Of a DNA stretch of 64,000 nt, positions 23,101 through 32,526 are shown piece after piece (the stretch's first letter is position 1; each line of letters starts with the position of its first letter). Location of the stretch: positions 1-64,000 of the forward strand of contig OZ025850.1 of NCBI GenBank assembly GCA_964019425.1, read 5' to 3'. Made by a program: the position numbers and the translations under genes. Under the pieces are notes generated by a model. It searched no databases, was not told the origin of the DNA, and was given only the letters and a program-made list of their open reading frames with translations. This DNA comes from Flectonema sp. DT1601 (lineage: Eukaryota; Euglenozoa; Diplonemea; Diplonemida; Diplonemidae).

Positions 23101-23191
23101 TACCTGCTTCTTTACCTTCAATATTTGTAGCAAGTTTCCCGAGGCTCTTGCTCTCCTCACTGGCAGTGTAGGGCTGGACGTCGCCAGTCAT
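20150..23191 (-). CDS. Reverse transcriptase / RNase H frame of DIRS-like element, copy 2
   Basis: A 1,013-codon frame with the same RT and RNase H segments as copy 1. By eye about nine residues differ across the whole length, many of them in the low-complexity middle section. Confidence 0.84.
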   Translation of the reverse strand: MTGDVQPYTASEESKSLGKLATNIEGKEAGRNRKRNTENSEKSQSNWSNAQVYPGKAWDGNFKKYLISKSSQGKFKESQKSGKDRLSRKSGGRTQKGLFRGDPKCPSRHSGALCPEQKSEGRLCGSAPSNRKTWRDNGEDVGKGDHFQQEAALEETDKLGRQPEPTSQWGHSCSLRDGNGSSGIGASYIFKAPVSPDGEDGNGQQATFNLSSSNQSSRREHSNSASNPHEEGALSRMGDETMYEDESRDAHQLEGSRTMGRDSRTSKGAVYTNFKGRNNNRLGNHTKGPQRQSVLPEQMGRVGRGSRGGNSGWTDGNRRIRNLTSVGHITTSKRVEGRQYYENLYSPLDKKRRSKHLTRAPRERMRPEGRADKPPCKALDDVGDLKYNNKIRRERNRHRSGPEDILSDEVPIKLIRKMGAQFTHRAKSTRIPSTSYERSAPLHAAIVQPMDIQIIKDRMLPSVLERFNETWDLTFKNAGNLKSLGKNREKNPPPRLEPALPNGPSRHSSRSPSNHSTTPHLKDKKTQNSFQKTKLSCLHSKELVRCKIAVPFKKELSKSRNVPFTVFEERETGDRQRFILWTKEENEKIYETGYEPFVPLQHISKYLGAVHSEVASLRDFKTGFYQILIPEASRPLFTFEDASGDWFALTRLPMGHVCAPEIMNTITAVVSGDPLFVRPEFAEKQVKIDWWIDNIRIYGDKERVREATNRMDEFARLCNATWKVQDTVNLGTEYEFLGAFFSHPTREVSLGEKITKRIKACNLNCITAAAAESLSGRLLHASAISGVPPGRFWFAMKFLRRLTNKLNRGAILVSEKISLPNSVKAELRAWMHQVQKGRTILPDEKVGKTAEVFIDASLKGWGGVIVWDSAEMEILGGQWPLGEERHINILEADALGKTLSAITRADHLSIWVDNTTVCGSFRKKMCARSHSLNSFILVSIEKLLHLKCSFTLQWVSTKYNPADIPSREPITSETRAKVELALGGLFNSRRGGGAGVTPNRNGHQPLPQRNKLS
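21955..23160 (-). CDS. Tyrosine recombinase frame of DIRS-like element, copy 2
   Basis: About 401 codons overlapping the RT frame in another register, with the same Arg, H-x-x-R, His and Tyr motif series as copy 1. Only a few residues differ from copy 1. Confidence 0.8.
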   Translation of the reverse strand: MRRARASGNLLQILKVKKQVEIERGTLKIQRNLKVIGLMRRYTPGKPGMAISKSISSLSPVRENSKNLKNLEKTDLVERVEEEPRRDSSGVIQNVLLDIVEPSALSRNQKEDSVGVLQATERLGETMEKMWAKETTSSRKQLWKRLINWAGSQNLQVNGDTAVLFVMATGAAESALLTYSKHLSALMGKMGMDSKPLLTLAAAIRAAGGNIPTQQAIPMKREHLVGWAMKQCTRTRVAMLISWKAAARWGETAGLAREQFILISKEEIIIDWATTPKGRRGNPFYPSRWAVLVGDLVEEIADGLTEIEEFETLHPWDTSRLVKEWKEDSIMKTYTAHSIKRGAVSTLLELLASGCDLKEELISRLAKHSTTSAISNTTIRYGGNAIATARALKTSLVTKFL

Positions 23192-24252
23192 TGTCCCCCA
23201 GCCCTTCCGTTTCCCTGTCCTCGCTGGAACGTCCTACGGAATGGAACATATCCTCCTTTTCTTCCTTTTGTACTTGCACTGCTTGTAAGGTTTCTGGTAA
23301 TTGCTTTCTTCTTTGCCATAAGTACTGCATTAGCCTTCTGTAATGGATCATTAGCCTCTGTTTTAAGCTGATTGATTAGATCCGACCTCTTTGTCCCATT
23401 CATGCAATACATATTCTGAATCTTCAAATCTCTCAACAAGTTATTTCCTAATGAGACTGCATTCTCGTTCTTGTCCCATCCTGGGATGAATTCCATAGCT
23501 AATATGAATCTTTCTAAGTTATTGTAATAATTCTCTAGCAACTCAACCCCTGGTCCAGGGGGAACTCTTCCTACGAATTTTGATTCCAGTTTAATCAGCA
23601 AGATCTCTGTCAGCCGTTGTTCCATGATTGGAATCCAGTCTAAAACACTATTCGTGTCTAATACAGCAGACTGCATCTGTGAATCTTCTTCTCCACCTTG
23701 CTGAGTACCTTGCTGAGGCGCTGCAGGAAGCACTGGTGGTGGTACAGGCTGTGGCCCCTGCGAGGTCTGCTGATGTGGTGTATTTTGAAAATGCTGCTGG
23801 AGCTGTTGCTGTAATTGTTGCTGAAGCTGCTGCTGAAACTGCAGTTGAGACTGTTGAAACTGCTGGAACTGATCTTTAATTCCAATTACTTCTTGTTTGA
23901 GGATGTTTGTCTCATGCGAACGCACCTCGCTCTCTTGTCGAACTGCAGCATCCCGCTTCTGACTTTCTTCCCTCGTGCGTGCTATCACGGCAGCTGCGAT
24001 TCCTGGTTCGATTTCACTCACATTAGGAGCTTCTAATACATCTATTTTGATACATCCTGTTTGTCCCAGTTCCCTAACAGTTTTACTCATTGCTTGGTTA
24101 TAAATTCCACCCTTGCCTGCTCTGTCAATCTTCACTATTCCTTCTAATGGTAAATCATTAACGAAGAAGGCCCTAACTTTGTGGCCGATTGTGCTTGCTA
24201 GAAATCCTTCAATCTCATCATCATTCATGCACTTAATAGTTGCAGTAGTCAT
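23188..24252 (-). CDS. Gag-like protein of DIRS-like element, copy 2
   Basis: About 354 residues from the ATG at 24,252, matching the copy 1 product closely, including the glutamine-rich middle and the four-base overlap with the RT frame. Confidence 0.68.
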   Translation of the reverse strand: MTTATIKCMNDDEIEGFLASTIGHKVRAFFVNDLPLEGIVKIDRAGKGGIYNQAMSKTVRELGQTGCIKIDVLEAPNVSEIEPGIAAAVIARTREESQKRDAAVRQESEVRSHETNILKQEVIGIKDQFQQFQQSQLQFQQQLQQQLQQQLQQHFQNTPHQQTSQGPQPVPPPVLPAAPQQGTQQGGEEDSQMQSAVLDTNSVLDWIPIMEQRLTEILLIKLESKFVGRVPPGPGVELLENYYNNLERFILAMEFIPGWDKNENAVSLGNNLLRDLKIQNMYCMNGTKRSDLINQLKTEANDPLQKANAVLMAKKKAITRNLTSSASTKGRKGGYVPFRRTFQRGQGNGRAGGQ

Positions 24253-24386
24253 TTTTCTTTTACTTTTAGTGGTGAGATGTGACAAAGTGGCAAATAACAA
24301 TAAAGTACAGAAACTGTAGCTTTAGAATCGTTGGTAATCGCTGGTGCATTTTGGATGGCTGCGCAATTACTGAAATAAATTTGCAA

Positions 24387-24811
24387 AAACTGTAGCTTTA
24401 GAATCGTTGGTTAACCTTAAAAAGTAGTTACCTCAGGCTATTAGAAACTGTGTGGCCTTTAAAACTACTAGCCAGTACTAACAGAAAAGCTTGCTTGCGG
24501 GAGGGAAGTAAGGGGAAGAATTTGCAGCAAGTTTTATTTATTTTGAAGAGTGGGGGCTTGGGCTCGGCCTTAGCTTTAACGTTAATGTGGGAGCGTCGAA
24601 AATTACGTCTTTCGGGGAAGAAAGCCAAAAAAAAAAAAAATATATTAAAATTTTTTATGTAAAAATGGAGAGTCTCTGTACATGCCCTTCTACTTGGCAA
24701 ACACAAGTCCACGGGCAATAAAAAAACCCCAAAGGAAGAAAATTCTTCCTAAGAGGTTAGCTAAATATTCCAAGCAAGCTCGGATGTTGAGACTGTACCA
24801 ATAAAGTACAG
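24387..24811. repeat. 425-bp satellite, block 4 (single monomer)
   Basis: One complete 425-bp monomer between long copy 2 and short derivative 4, joined to both at the standard monomer position. Confidence 0.95.
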
Positions 24812-25375
24812 TAATTGCGCTTGCCTTCCATATCATGCACCTGACGAATGAAATGTAAAGATGAAACTAATTAAACTAATAAAACAAACTAATGGATCAA
24901 ACTAGCAAACACAGAGAAGCTGTCTAAGACAGTTTATTGCGTTGGGGTAGTGGCTGGTGCCCGTTTCGATTCGGCGTGACACCGGCCGGAGGGATGGAGG
25001 GTGGGTTTTTCTTTTACTTTTAGTGGTGAGATGTGACAAAGTGGCAAATAACTGCAAAAGTAAAAGAATTAATTTATTAGAATCCAAATTATTTAAACTA
25101 TAACAAAAAGACAACTTAGCACCAAAACTCCATGATTTTTTACTGCTAACTGAATTAGCAGCCGGACACCTAGATTTCAAAACCAGATTGCCTACTAAAA
25201 GGAGTCCTTTCTCAACCTATTATACCTTATCTATCTTTCCTAAACCTGCTTATGCGCAGAAATCCAGCATCTTTTCCTTGGGCAAAAACCTTTCTTACTT
25301 TTCTAGTAAGAAAGTTTTCTGCCTAAATTCTGGTGCATTCTGGATGGCTGCGCAATTACTGAAATAAATTTGCAA
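24812..25375 (-). mobile_element. Short non-autonomous derivative of the DIRS-like element, copy 4
   Basis: A 564-bp unit between single satellite monomers, with the same ends as the other copies. It shares several single-base variants with derivative 3, which suggests duplication or conversion within this half of the array. Confidence 0.85.
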
Positions 25376-26739
25376 AAACTGTAGCTTTAGAATCGTTGGT
25401 TAACCTTAAAAAGTAGTTACCTCAGGCTATTAGAAACTGTGTGGCCTTTAAAACTACTAGCCAGTACTAACAGAAAAGCTTGCTTGCGGGAGGGAAGTAA
25501 GGGGAAGAATTTGCAGCAAGTTTTATTTATTTTGAAGAGTGGGGGCTTGGGCTCGGCCTTAGCTTTAACGTTAATGTGGGAGCGTCGAAAATTACGTCTT
25601 TCGGGGAAGAAAGCCAAAAAAAAAAAAAATATATTAAAATTTTTTATGTAAAAATGGAGAGTCTCTGTACATGCCCTTCTACTTGGCAAACACAAGTCCA
25701 CGGGCAATAAAAAAACCCCAAAGGAAGAAAATTCTTCCTAAGAGGTTAGCTAAATATTCCAAGCAAGCTCGGATGTTGAGACTGTACCAATAAAGTACAG
25801 AAACTGTAGCTTTAGAATCGTTGGTTAACCTTAAAAAGTAGTTACCTCAGGCTATTAGAAACTGTGTGGCCTTTAAAACTACTAGCCAGTACTAACAGAA
25901 AAGCTTGCTTGCGGGAGGGAAGTAAGGGGAAGAATTTGCAGCAAGTTTTATTTATTTTGAAGAGTGGGGGCTTGGGCTCGGCCTTAGCTTTAACGTTAAT
26001 GTGGGAGCGTCGAAAATTACGTCTTTCGGGGAAGAAAGCCAAAAAAAAAAAAAATATATTAAAATTTTTTATGTAAAAATGCCCTTCTACTTGGCAAACA
26101 CAAGTCCACGGGCAATAAAAAAACCCCAAAGGAAGAAAATTCTTCCTAAGAGGTTAGCTAAATATTCCAAGCAAGCTCGGATGTTGAGACTGTACCAATA
26201 AAGTACAGAAACTGTAGCTTTAGAATCGTTGGTTAACCTTAAAAAGTAGTTACCTCAGGCTATTAGAAACTGTGTGGCCTTTAAAACTACTAGCCAGTAC
26301 TAACAGAAAAGCTTGCTTGCGGGAGGGAAGTAAGGGGAAGAATTTGCAGCAAGTTTTATTTATTTTGAAGAGTGGGGGCTTGGGCTCGGCCTTAGCTTTA
26401 ACGTTAATGTGGGAGCGTCGAAAATTACGTCTTTCGGGGAAGAAAGCCAAAAAAAAAAAAAATATATTAAAATTTTTTATGTAAAAATGGAGAGTCTCTG
26501 TACATGCCCTTCTACTTGGCAAACACAAGTCCACGGGCAATAAAAAAACCCCAAAGGAAGAAAATTCTTCCTAAGAGGTTAGCTAAATATTCCAAGCAAG
26601 CTCGGATGTTGAGACTGTACCAATAAAGTACAGAAACTGTAGCTTTAGAATCGTTGGTTAACCTTAAAAAGTAGTTACCTCAGGCTATTAGAAACTGTGT
26701 GGCCTTTAAAACTACTAGCCAGTACTTAACAGAAAAGCT
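25376..26739. repeat. 425-bp satellite, block 5 (three complete and one partial monomer)
   Basis: Monomers at 25,376-25,800 (425), 25,801-26,208 (408) and 26,209-26,633 (425), then a partial one ending near 26,739 at ...AGAAAAGCT. That end is within a few bases of the monomer position at which the octamer array begins on the left, so the array spans a nearly whole number of monomers. Unique sequence follows. Confidence 0.95.
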
Positions 26740-28274
26740 CCGCCCCCGAAATGCGAAATTTTCGAAGGTGACATGCCTTCCTCACAAAGCTTATTAACAC
26801 TGCACAGCAACCCCACAGGTCTTCTTTGACTGCATGAATGCCATAAAACATCACAGTTCCCTGACCAACAGTCCTCTTCCGCTGCTACCCCCACATCCTC
26901 CATTATAGATGCGACCCCCCCCTCCATCTTCACCTGTCGTGAGCAGACCTCGTCCACCACCAAACCGGCATGATCTTGCCATTCCATCGTTGAGCGCCCT
27001 TGCCGCAGCCACGCCACTTCTGGAGCCTCCCCACCGCCATACTTGTGGCCTTGGCAAGCCCGGGTTCCGCAAAGAAGCATCATCCTCCAACTGCGGTGGC
27101 GTTATCCCATCAGTTACAATGCCCCTCAAAGGCGTCTACACCCAGGAAGGCTGTCAGCAGTTGAGCCTTCATCATTCTTTCTTTTAATGGCCTTGGTGCC
27201 TTCTCCGCCAGCATCGTCAATATGACGAATACCGCTCAGAATCCCATGGTCCCTTACCATGTCCTGTAGGAAAGCAAACATTCTCTTAGTACCTGTCAGG
27301 TTCCAAAAGTCAGTAAAAAAAAGTGAAAAAAAAATCCCGTCGCGTAAAATGAGAGATTGGGGCCGAACTTTTCCACCTTTAAATTGGATGCATTTTTGAC
27401 CAACAGCTGCTTGAAGCAAAACTGGTTTTCGCGGCCGGTTATTTTTGGAATGACTAATATAAAATATGTCTGTTGATTTGTTCATTTTTCCAACTTTGCA
27501 ATCATACACTTTTCTGCTTTTCTACTTATTTCCATCCCAGAATTGTCACGCACATTGCAGAGATAAGTTTGACAAACCTGTTGTGAATGATTTATAAAAT
27601 AATTTCAAATGTAACAACAGATAACCCAAGCCACATGCCCAATCACCCGGTTGGTTTAGGGCTAAGATTAAACAATCTTTCTTCAGACCATTCCCATTAT
27701 CCAGCCCTCTTCATGGTAGTGACCATAGTTAGTCGGTCAAAAAGAAGGGGAGAGGGCGGGAAAATTCAATTCGTTTTAGTTTGTTTTAGTTAGCAAGCCC
27801 ATCAGACCACCGAGTAGACTCTCAAAGAATATCGGTAGCTCTTCGAGATTCCCCAAGAAGTGCAGTGGATACGAGATTATTAAAACAATGCATATGGAGA
27901 GAGACAGTAATAGAAAATAAGATGGTGAGACATTAATAAATTGTGCTGTTTTGTGTAATTTGTGGAAAACGTTTTCAGCGAGGGAGGAAAAGTAGAATTA
28001 AAAAGAAAAAAACAAATCATCAATGCGAAGATCAAATCATTACAACAACGACAATAAAAAAAGAATAATTAATCAGCTTTTTGAATAGTTCAAAAAGGTG
28101 AGATTGAATATGGTTGCGTATTATTGAATAAGCAAATTTCTGATAAACGTGAAGGAGATTGTTTTTGAGACAATAGTCTTCCGTAGGGTCCCCATAATTC
28201 ATTGCATGTGCTAAATAGATAGATAGATAAGGAAGTCCAATACATTGCGTACTGTGCATCGCTGATACAGCAAA

Positions 28275-28301
28275 CTAGGGAGCATCGGGTTAACTCCCTA
28301 G
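28275..28301. other. Hairpin with 8-bp stem
   Basis: CTAGGGAG and CTCCCTAG form a perfect 8-bp stem around an 11-base loop. It lies inside the first copy of the local duplication and is absent from the second. Function unknown. Confidence 0.6.
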
Positions 28302-28604
28302 AGCTACGAGGCAACAGCAACGTAATTAGACCCAATCTTATTAGGATTGTTTTATTATAGCTTCGGCTGCTACTGCCAGGGACTGTTAGTGCATCAATAA
28401 ATTGTATGGTTGGATTTTGGGCTTCAAACTCAAAAAAAAAAAAGTGAGGAAGGTTCTTCATGCGGCTTTTCTGCGATAAGGCATGGCGTCATCCATCCTA
28501 CCTTCGGGATGAACGATCAAAAAATAAAAGAGAAACAATAAAAAACATTTTTATGAAGTCAGGGAATTAAAAAAAAAAAGAAAGGTCTCCAACTATTCTC
28601 TTCA

Positions 28605-28628
28605 CGTTATCACACAAATGTGATAACG
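28605..28628. other. Perfect hairpin with 10-bp stem and 4-base loop
   Basis: CGTTATCACA and TGTGATAACG flank the loop CAAA. It is preceded by an A-run and followed by a purine tract. It could act in RNA processing or be a remnant of a small inverted-repeat element; neither is shown. Confidence 0.75.
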
Positions 28629-29841
28629 GAGAACGATGACAAGGAATTTCAACCCTTTTTTTTTTCCTCCAAAACAGAAATTCAAAGGCACACACGACAA
28701 GTTATATAGCTGGGGAAGTGAATCAATATTCCTTGCACACAGAGTGGGATAGAAAAGGAAGTCTTATATTGCGTATTACACATCGCTACGAAGCAACCCA
28801 ATCCTGTCAGGATTGTTATGGAAAAACTTAGAGAAAAAAAATAAATAAATAAAGACGTGAACTACCGACACTGGCAGACATTAAGACATAAAGTCTATGA
28901 AGAGAAGCACGTTCCAACAACAATGCGGAATTTACTAACAACAAGTTTGTTATGATATGTAGATGAGTAAGGGGGTGATGTAAACAATGTGAAGACTGTA
29001 ACAGAAGATCAATCATTGCGTACTGGGATTCCTACCGAGGTTACTGTGTTGGATGCACCAGATACGAAGGTTCACCCTCCTGAAGATCCACAACTTATGA
29101 ACGGAAATGGAAACGGAGCAGTTGATCCGAAATATTCGCGATATTCCTCCAACTGCTCGTATCCCTGGAGGAGAAGAGATAAATGGAACAAACATGAATA
29201 GTGTGCCAATCCCACAACCCGTTCACAACAACGCATTAATCTTTAGCACGCATAACACAATACCAACATCAACGGATTCCCAAGCACCACATCCAAGAGT
29301 AGTATTTTAAACGTCGTCGATAGTGTGAACCTTTTGTGATCACATCTGAGCTACAAAAATAACAGAAAAGCTCCAATAAGCTTCATTGCTGTTGTATCAA
29401 CAGATCAGAATATTGAAAGATTGACGGGATAAAATTAATGAGATTGGAATCAAGACACAGGACACCTCACGGTCAGAGGAATAAACAATGAAATATTTCT
29501 AATCGGCACCAGCAGAAGATCCGTGAAATATAAATGGAAGGCGATCTGAGGAGACCCCCATCAGGCCATTTCAGTCGATTAGCCACAGTCATTGTTTTTG
29601 GCAGAGTTTCCCCCAACTCCAGAACTGCAATAAGAACCAACAGATACCATCTCCAGTCATTCACAGAATGGAGAAGAAGTACAAAATTAAGAAGAAAAAA
29701 TTGCTGAAGGCAGTCCAACAGGATGATACAAATATAACTAATCCAAATAATAAAATAACGAACTCTTCTTTCATACATTTCGACAGAGAACTAAGTATTG
29801 AAGTAAACGGACCCTTCTTCCCTAAAAAAGGTGAGGAAGGT

Positions 29842-32526
29842 TCAGCAAACTGCGTCAAGCAACTCCGAGTTGAGCAAAAGGGGACGGCATCCAACATAAC
29901 CATTTGTGAGATACTTCATTATGTCTTCAGCTTTCTGACTGGATCGGTCATCCTCAGATTCAGCTAAGAGTGAATTCTCAAGCAACGGATTCTTTACTCC
30001 GAATGTTGGAGATACGTTTTGAAACAAAGAACGCGAGCTTGTGCCCAATGAGCCCTCATCCACCAATGCAGTATACACTTCGCATCCAGTAAGGGGTAAA
30101 AAGGAGTTGCTCAGGTTGAGGCTCTCTGTGTGGTCGAATAATATCTTCTCAGAATCCATTGAACTTTTGAACAATACTTTTCGGGCAACTCGTCGTCTCG
30201 CCAACAAACAAACATCACAGAAATAAGTCGCCGCATCCCACACACATTTGATGAGGACGATGATGGCCGAGGCAAGCAGAAACCAGGCGGAGACTTTAGC
30301 GAGGGTTCCATTCTCAGACTGGTGTGACCAAATCCTGACAGTCATAAACAACACTGCTGAAAACAGAAAAATAGCCACCGTAGATGACAACAAATTGTCC
30401 AACGGGGTGGAGTACGGTCGGACAAGCAGTACAGTCGCCATAAAAATGAAAAACAAGAAGCAAATCAGCGCGTTCCGCACATTGCAAAATATCTCATCGG
30501 CGCCCGGCTGCCATGCGGACAAGAGGCTGAGTGCGAGTATCGTGAGTGGTTCGCAAATAGGAAACCAAGTCTTGCCAGACTTGTATGATTCAAACACGTT
30601 GCCGTACTTCTCAGCAAATTTCGAGTCACGTTCTTGTGATATCCAAACACTACTTCCGAAGACAAATCTATAGACTATCGCCTTCGGACCTTCCAACTGT
30701 ACACCTGATGAAGCCACAAGCCTCGGATCCGCTATCTGAATACTTTCCGCAGAAATTCTTCGAAGAACTTTTAGGTACAACAACATTGGAGATGATAAAC
30801 AGATCATCAGAATTATACCTCCGAGTATTCCACTTGAGATTGATCCCTTTGGGTAAAATAAGGTTCTCGAGGCAACTAAACTAGTTCCCTGTAATAAGAA
30901 CAAGTATGGGATATAAAGAACCCCAGGCGTCCTCAAGCTACCGAAGGAACGTTCCCACGACAATCCCGTAAAAAAGCGAACTGCGCCTGCCACTATTGTG
31001 AGCAAAGCCGCTGCCGCAGTCATCAAAAGTGGGTTCATAATCAGCGCTCCGTTAATGTAACCACGCGTGCTGCCTCCAAATGTGAGAGACAAGCCGGTTG
31101 GGTGAAATTCGAAATCCAGCTTCTGTTCCTCTTCAAGATCAATGTCTTCGACTACACAACCGAATGATGACAGCACGTGAAGTCTTGATGACGATCCTGC
31201 TCCAGCACCCGATATTGAGACGAATGAAACGACCGTTGCGACGTTGTTGGTAACTTGAATCGTTTCCCTTTTGGTCTCTTCTATAGCAAACACTCCTGAA
31301 GATGCTGGTGACTTGATTTGATTAGTAACAGTTACGACAACAGGTGTTATTGTGAGTTTCGGAATTGGTTGCTGTGTTAGAGGCTGAGAGGTAGCAGGCA
31401 GCAAAGTCGCTGCAACGGAGATTGTTGGAATAGCAGTTGGAACGGAAGTTGGAACAGAAGTTGTCGGAACAGCAATCGGAACGGAAGTTGTTGGAACAGC
31501 AGTCGGAACAGCGGTCGCAGGTCGGGGAGTAGGTGGCGAAGGGGTAGGTACAGGAGTAGGCAGATACCCAATACTGTAGACAGAATTACTATAAAAACCA
31601 CCGCACTTGTCTGTAGGTACTCCCACAGGACATGTGTAAGTGCAGTTGTTTGCTGTCCCGTGTTTACCATAACTGTTACCACAATTACACCAGGTGCCAG
31701 CTTGTAATCCAAAATATTGATATCCTGTCTGCGAACAGAAGTCGCGACAGCTTTGGATAGAATTGAGTGTTTTGTTATTCTCGTCAGGTAGATCTCGATC
31801 GTGATTATAGTCAGCAAAACATCCAATATATGAATAAGTTGGTTGGTAGACAGATAACGCCCAGTCTCCACCACAAATCTGAGAAGAGTCATCTCTGCAA
31901 GCGTGATTACAGTGTACTGATGGACCGTATATTTCGTAGTTAGCTTGACTACCACAGAAACATTGGTCAGAATCTTCGACAGCGAAGTAGTCGTAAGACT
32001 TTTTAGTACAGTAATCGTAGCACCACTCAATAGTGGCGACCGTCATATAAGCGAATTCATGCATTACTCTGGTTCTGGTGTCGATGTAGCATCCGACGTA
32101 TTGATATTGTCCACTCCATGAAGCTGTCTTTGGAACTGGTGTTGGATCAGGAGTTGGTACCAATACTGGTGGTGTTGTTACATTTGGATTTAATATTAAG
32201 TAAACAGCATTTTCCCAGCTGCCACCACACTTCTCACTATTGTTACCACTACATGGCGTAGCGCAGCTTGTCGTCGCCAACGATCCGTAAGTCCCGTAGT
32301 TGTTCCCGCAATAACACCACGTTCCTGCCTGCAACCCAAAGTATTTGAATCCCTTTCCCTTACATAATGTATGACACGTTGATGCAGTATTACTATTAGA
32401 ATAAGTCTCAGAAGGTAAATCTCTGTCTTTCGCATCGAGAAAGCATCCCAAGTATGTATAGCTTTGAGACTTAACGCGCGGAATTAGTTGAAGTAGGAAT
32501 ACAATCACCAGTAGCCTGCTGACCAT
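29842..32526 (-). CDS. WSC-domain surface protein with about seven membrane segments
   Basis: 894 residues from the ATG at 32,526. I chose this start because it opens a good signal peptide (MVSRLLVIVFLLQLIPRVKS) and because a splice-acceptor-like CACAACAG lies 15 bases upstream; an in-frame ATG 13 codons earlier lies beyond that acceptor. Three WSC domains, each with about eight cysteines and CGG-type motifs, cover roughly residues 23-110, 142-227 and 232-318. A Pro/Thr/Val-rich linker (325-405) suggests a glycosylated stalk. The second half has about seven hydrophobic segments (roughly residues 500-780) and a cytosolic tail. WSC domains bind carbohydrate or sense the cell surface in other eukaryotes, so a wall- or prey-surface-binding receptor is plausible. 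The identity of the membrane half is unknown to me. Confidence 0.85.
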   Translation of the reverse strand: MVSRLLVIVFLLQLIPRVKSQSYTYLGCFLDAKDRDLPSETYSNSNTASTCHTLCKGKGFKYFGLQAGTWCYCGNNYGTYGSLATTSCATPCSGNNSEKCGGSWENAVYLILNPNVTTPPVLVPTPDPTPVPKTASWSGQYQYVGCYIDTRTRVMHEFAYMTVATIEWCYDYCTKKSYDYFAVEDSDQCFCGSQANYEIYGPSVHCNHACRDDSSQICGGDWALSVYQPTYSYIGCFADYNHDRDLPDENNKTLNSIQSCRDFCSQTGYQYFGLQAGTWCNCGNSYGKHGTANNCTYTCPVGVPTDKCGGFYSNSVYSIGYLPTPVPTPSPPTPRPATAVPTAVPTTSVPIAVPTTSVPTSVPTAIPTISVAATLLPATSQPLTQQPIPKLTITPVVVTVTNQIKSPASSGVFAIEETKRETIQVTNNVATVVSFVSISGAGAGSSSRLHVLSSFGCVVEDIDLEEEQKLDFEFHPTGLSLTFGGSTRGYINGALIMNPLLMTAAAALLTIVAGAVRFFTGLSWERSFGSLRTPGVLYIPYLFLLQGTSLVASRTLFYPKGSISSGILGGIILMICLSSPMLLYLKVLRRISAESIQIADPRLVASSGVQLEGPKAIVYRFVFGSSVWISQERDSKFAEKYGNVFESYKSGKTWFPICEPLTILALSLLSAWQPGADEIFCNVRNALICFLFFIFMATVLLVRPYSTPLDNLLSSTVAIFLFSAVLFMTVRIWSHQSENGTLAKVSAWFLLASAIIVLIKCVWDAATYFCDVCLLARRRVARKVLFKSSMDSEKILFDHTESLNLSNSFLPLTGCEVYTALVDEGSLGTSSRSLFQNVSPTFGVKNPLLENSLLAESEDDRSSQKAEDIMKYLTNGYVGCRPLLLNSELLDAVC

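Larger units (their letters stand above)
20038..24386 (-). mobile_element. DIRS-like tyrosine-recombinase retroelement, long copy 2
   Basis: A 4,349-bp sister of long copy 1 with the same three long frames. The coding part is nearly identical to copy 1 at the protein level, so the two separated recently. The terminal region nearest the right end is shorter than in copy 1 and mixed with satellite sequence, which points to recombination between element and satellite. It is otherwise a well-preserved copy. Confidence 0.87.
26740..29841. other. 3.1-kb stretch with no supported gene
   Basis: Open frames here are short and overlap on both strands. The first 500 bases are GC-rich, the rest is A/T-rich. 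I recognise no protein family. The stretch holds a perfect hairpin (28,605-28,628), a second hairpin (28,275-28,301) and a diverged duplication (28,229-28,350 and 28,754-28,820). The part next to 29,841 should include the 3' UTR of the WSC-domain gene. Confidence 0.6.

Noticed and set aside
10862-26540. Recurring 96-codon minus and 70-codon plus frames in each satellite monomer
   Set aside because: Identical frames recur because the DNA repeats; both strands are open over the same bases and no domain is visible.
26715-27509. Overlapping frames of 90-127 codons next to the satellite
   Set aside because: GC-rich composition opens several frames on both strands; no recognisable family and no clear acceptor.
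28989-29310. Two plus-strand frames with varied composition
   Set aside because: Short, overlapping in different registers, against the uniform gene direction, with no family match that I can recall.
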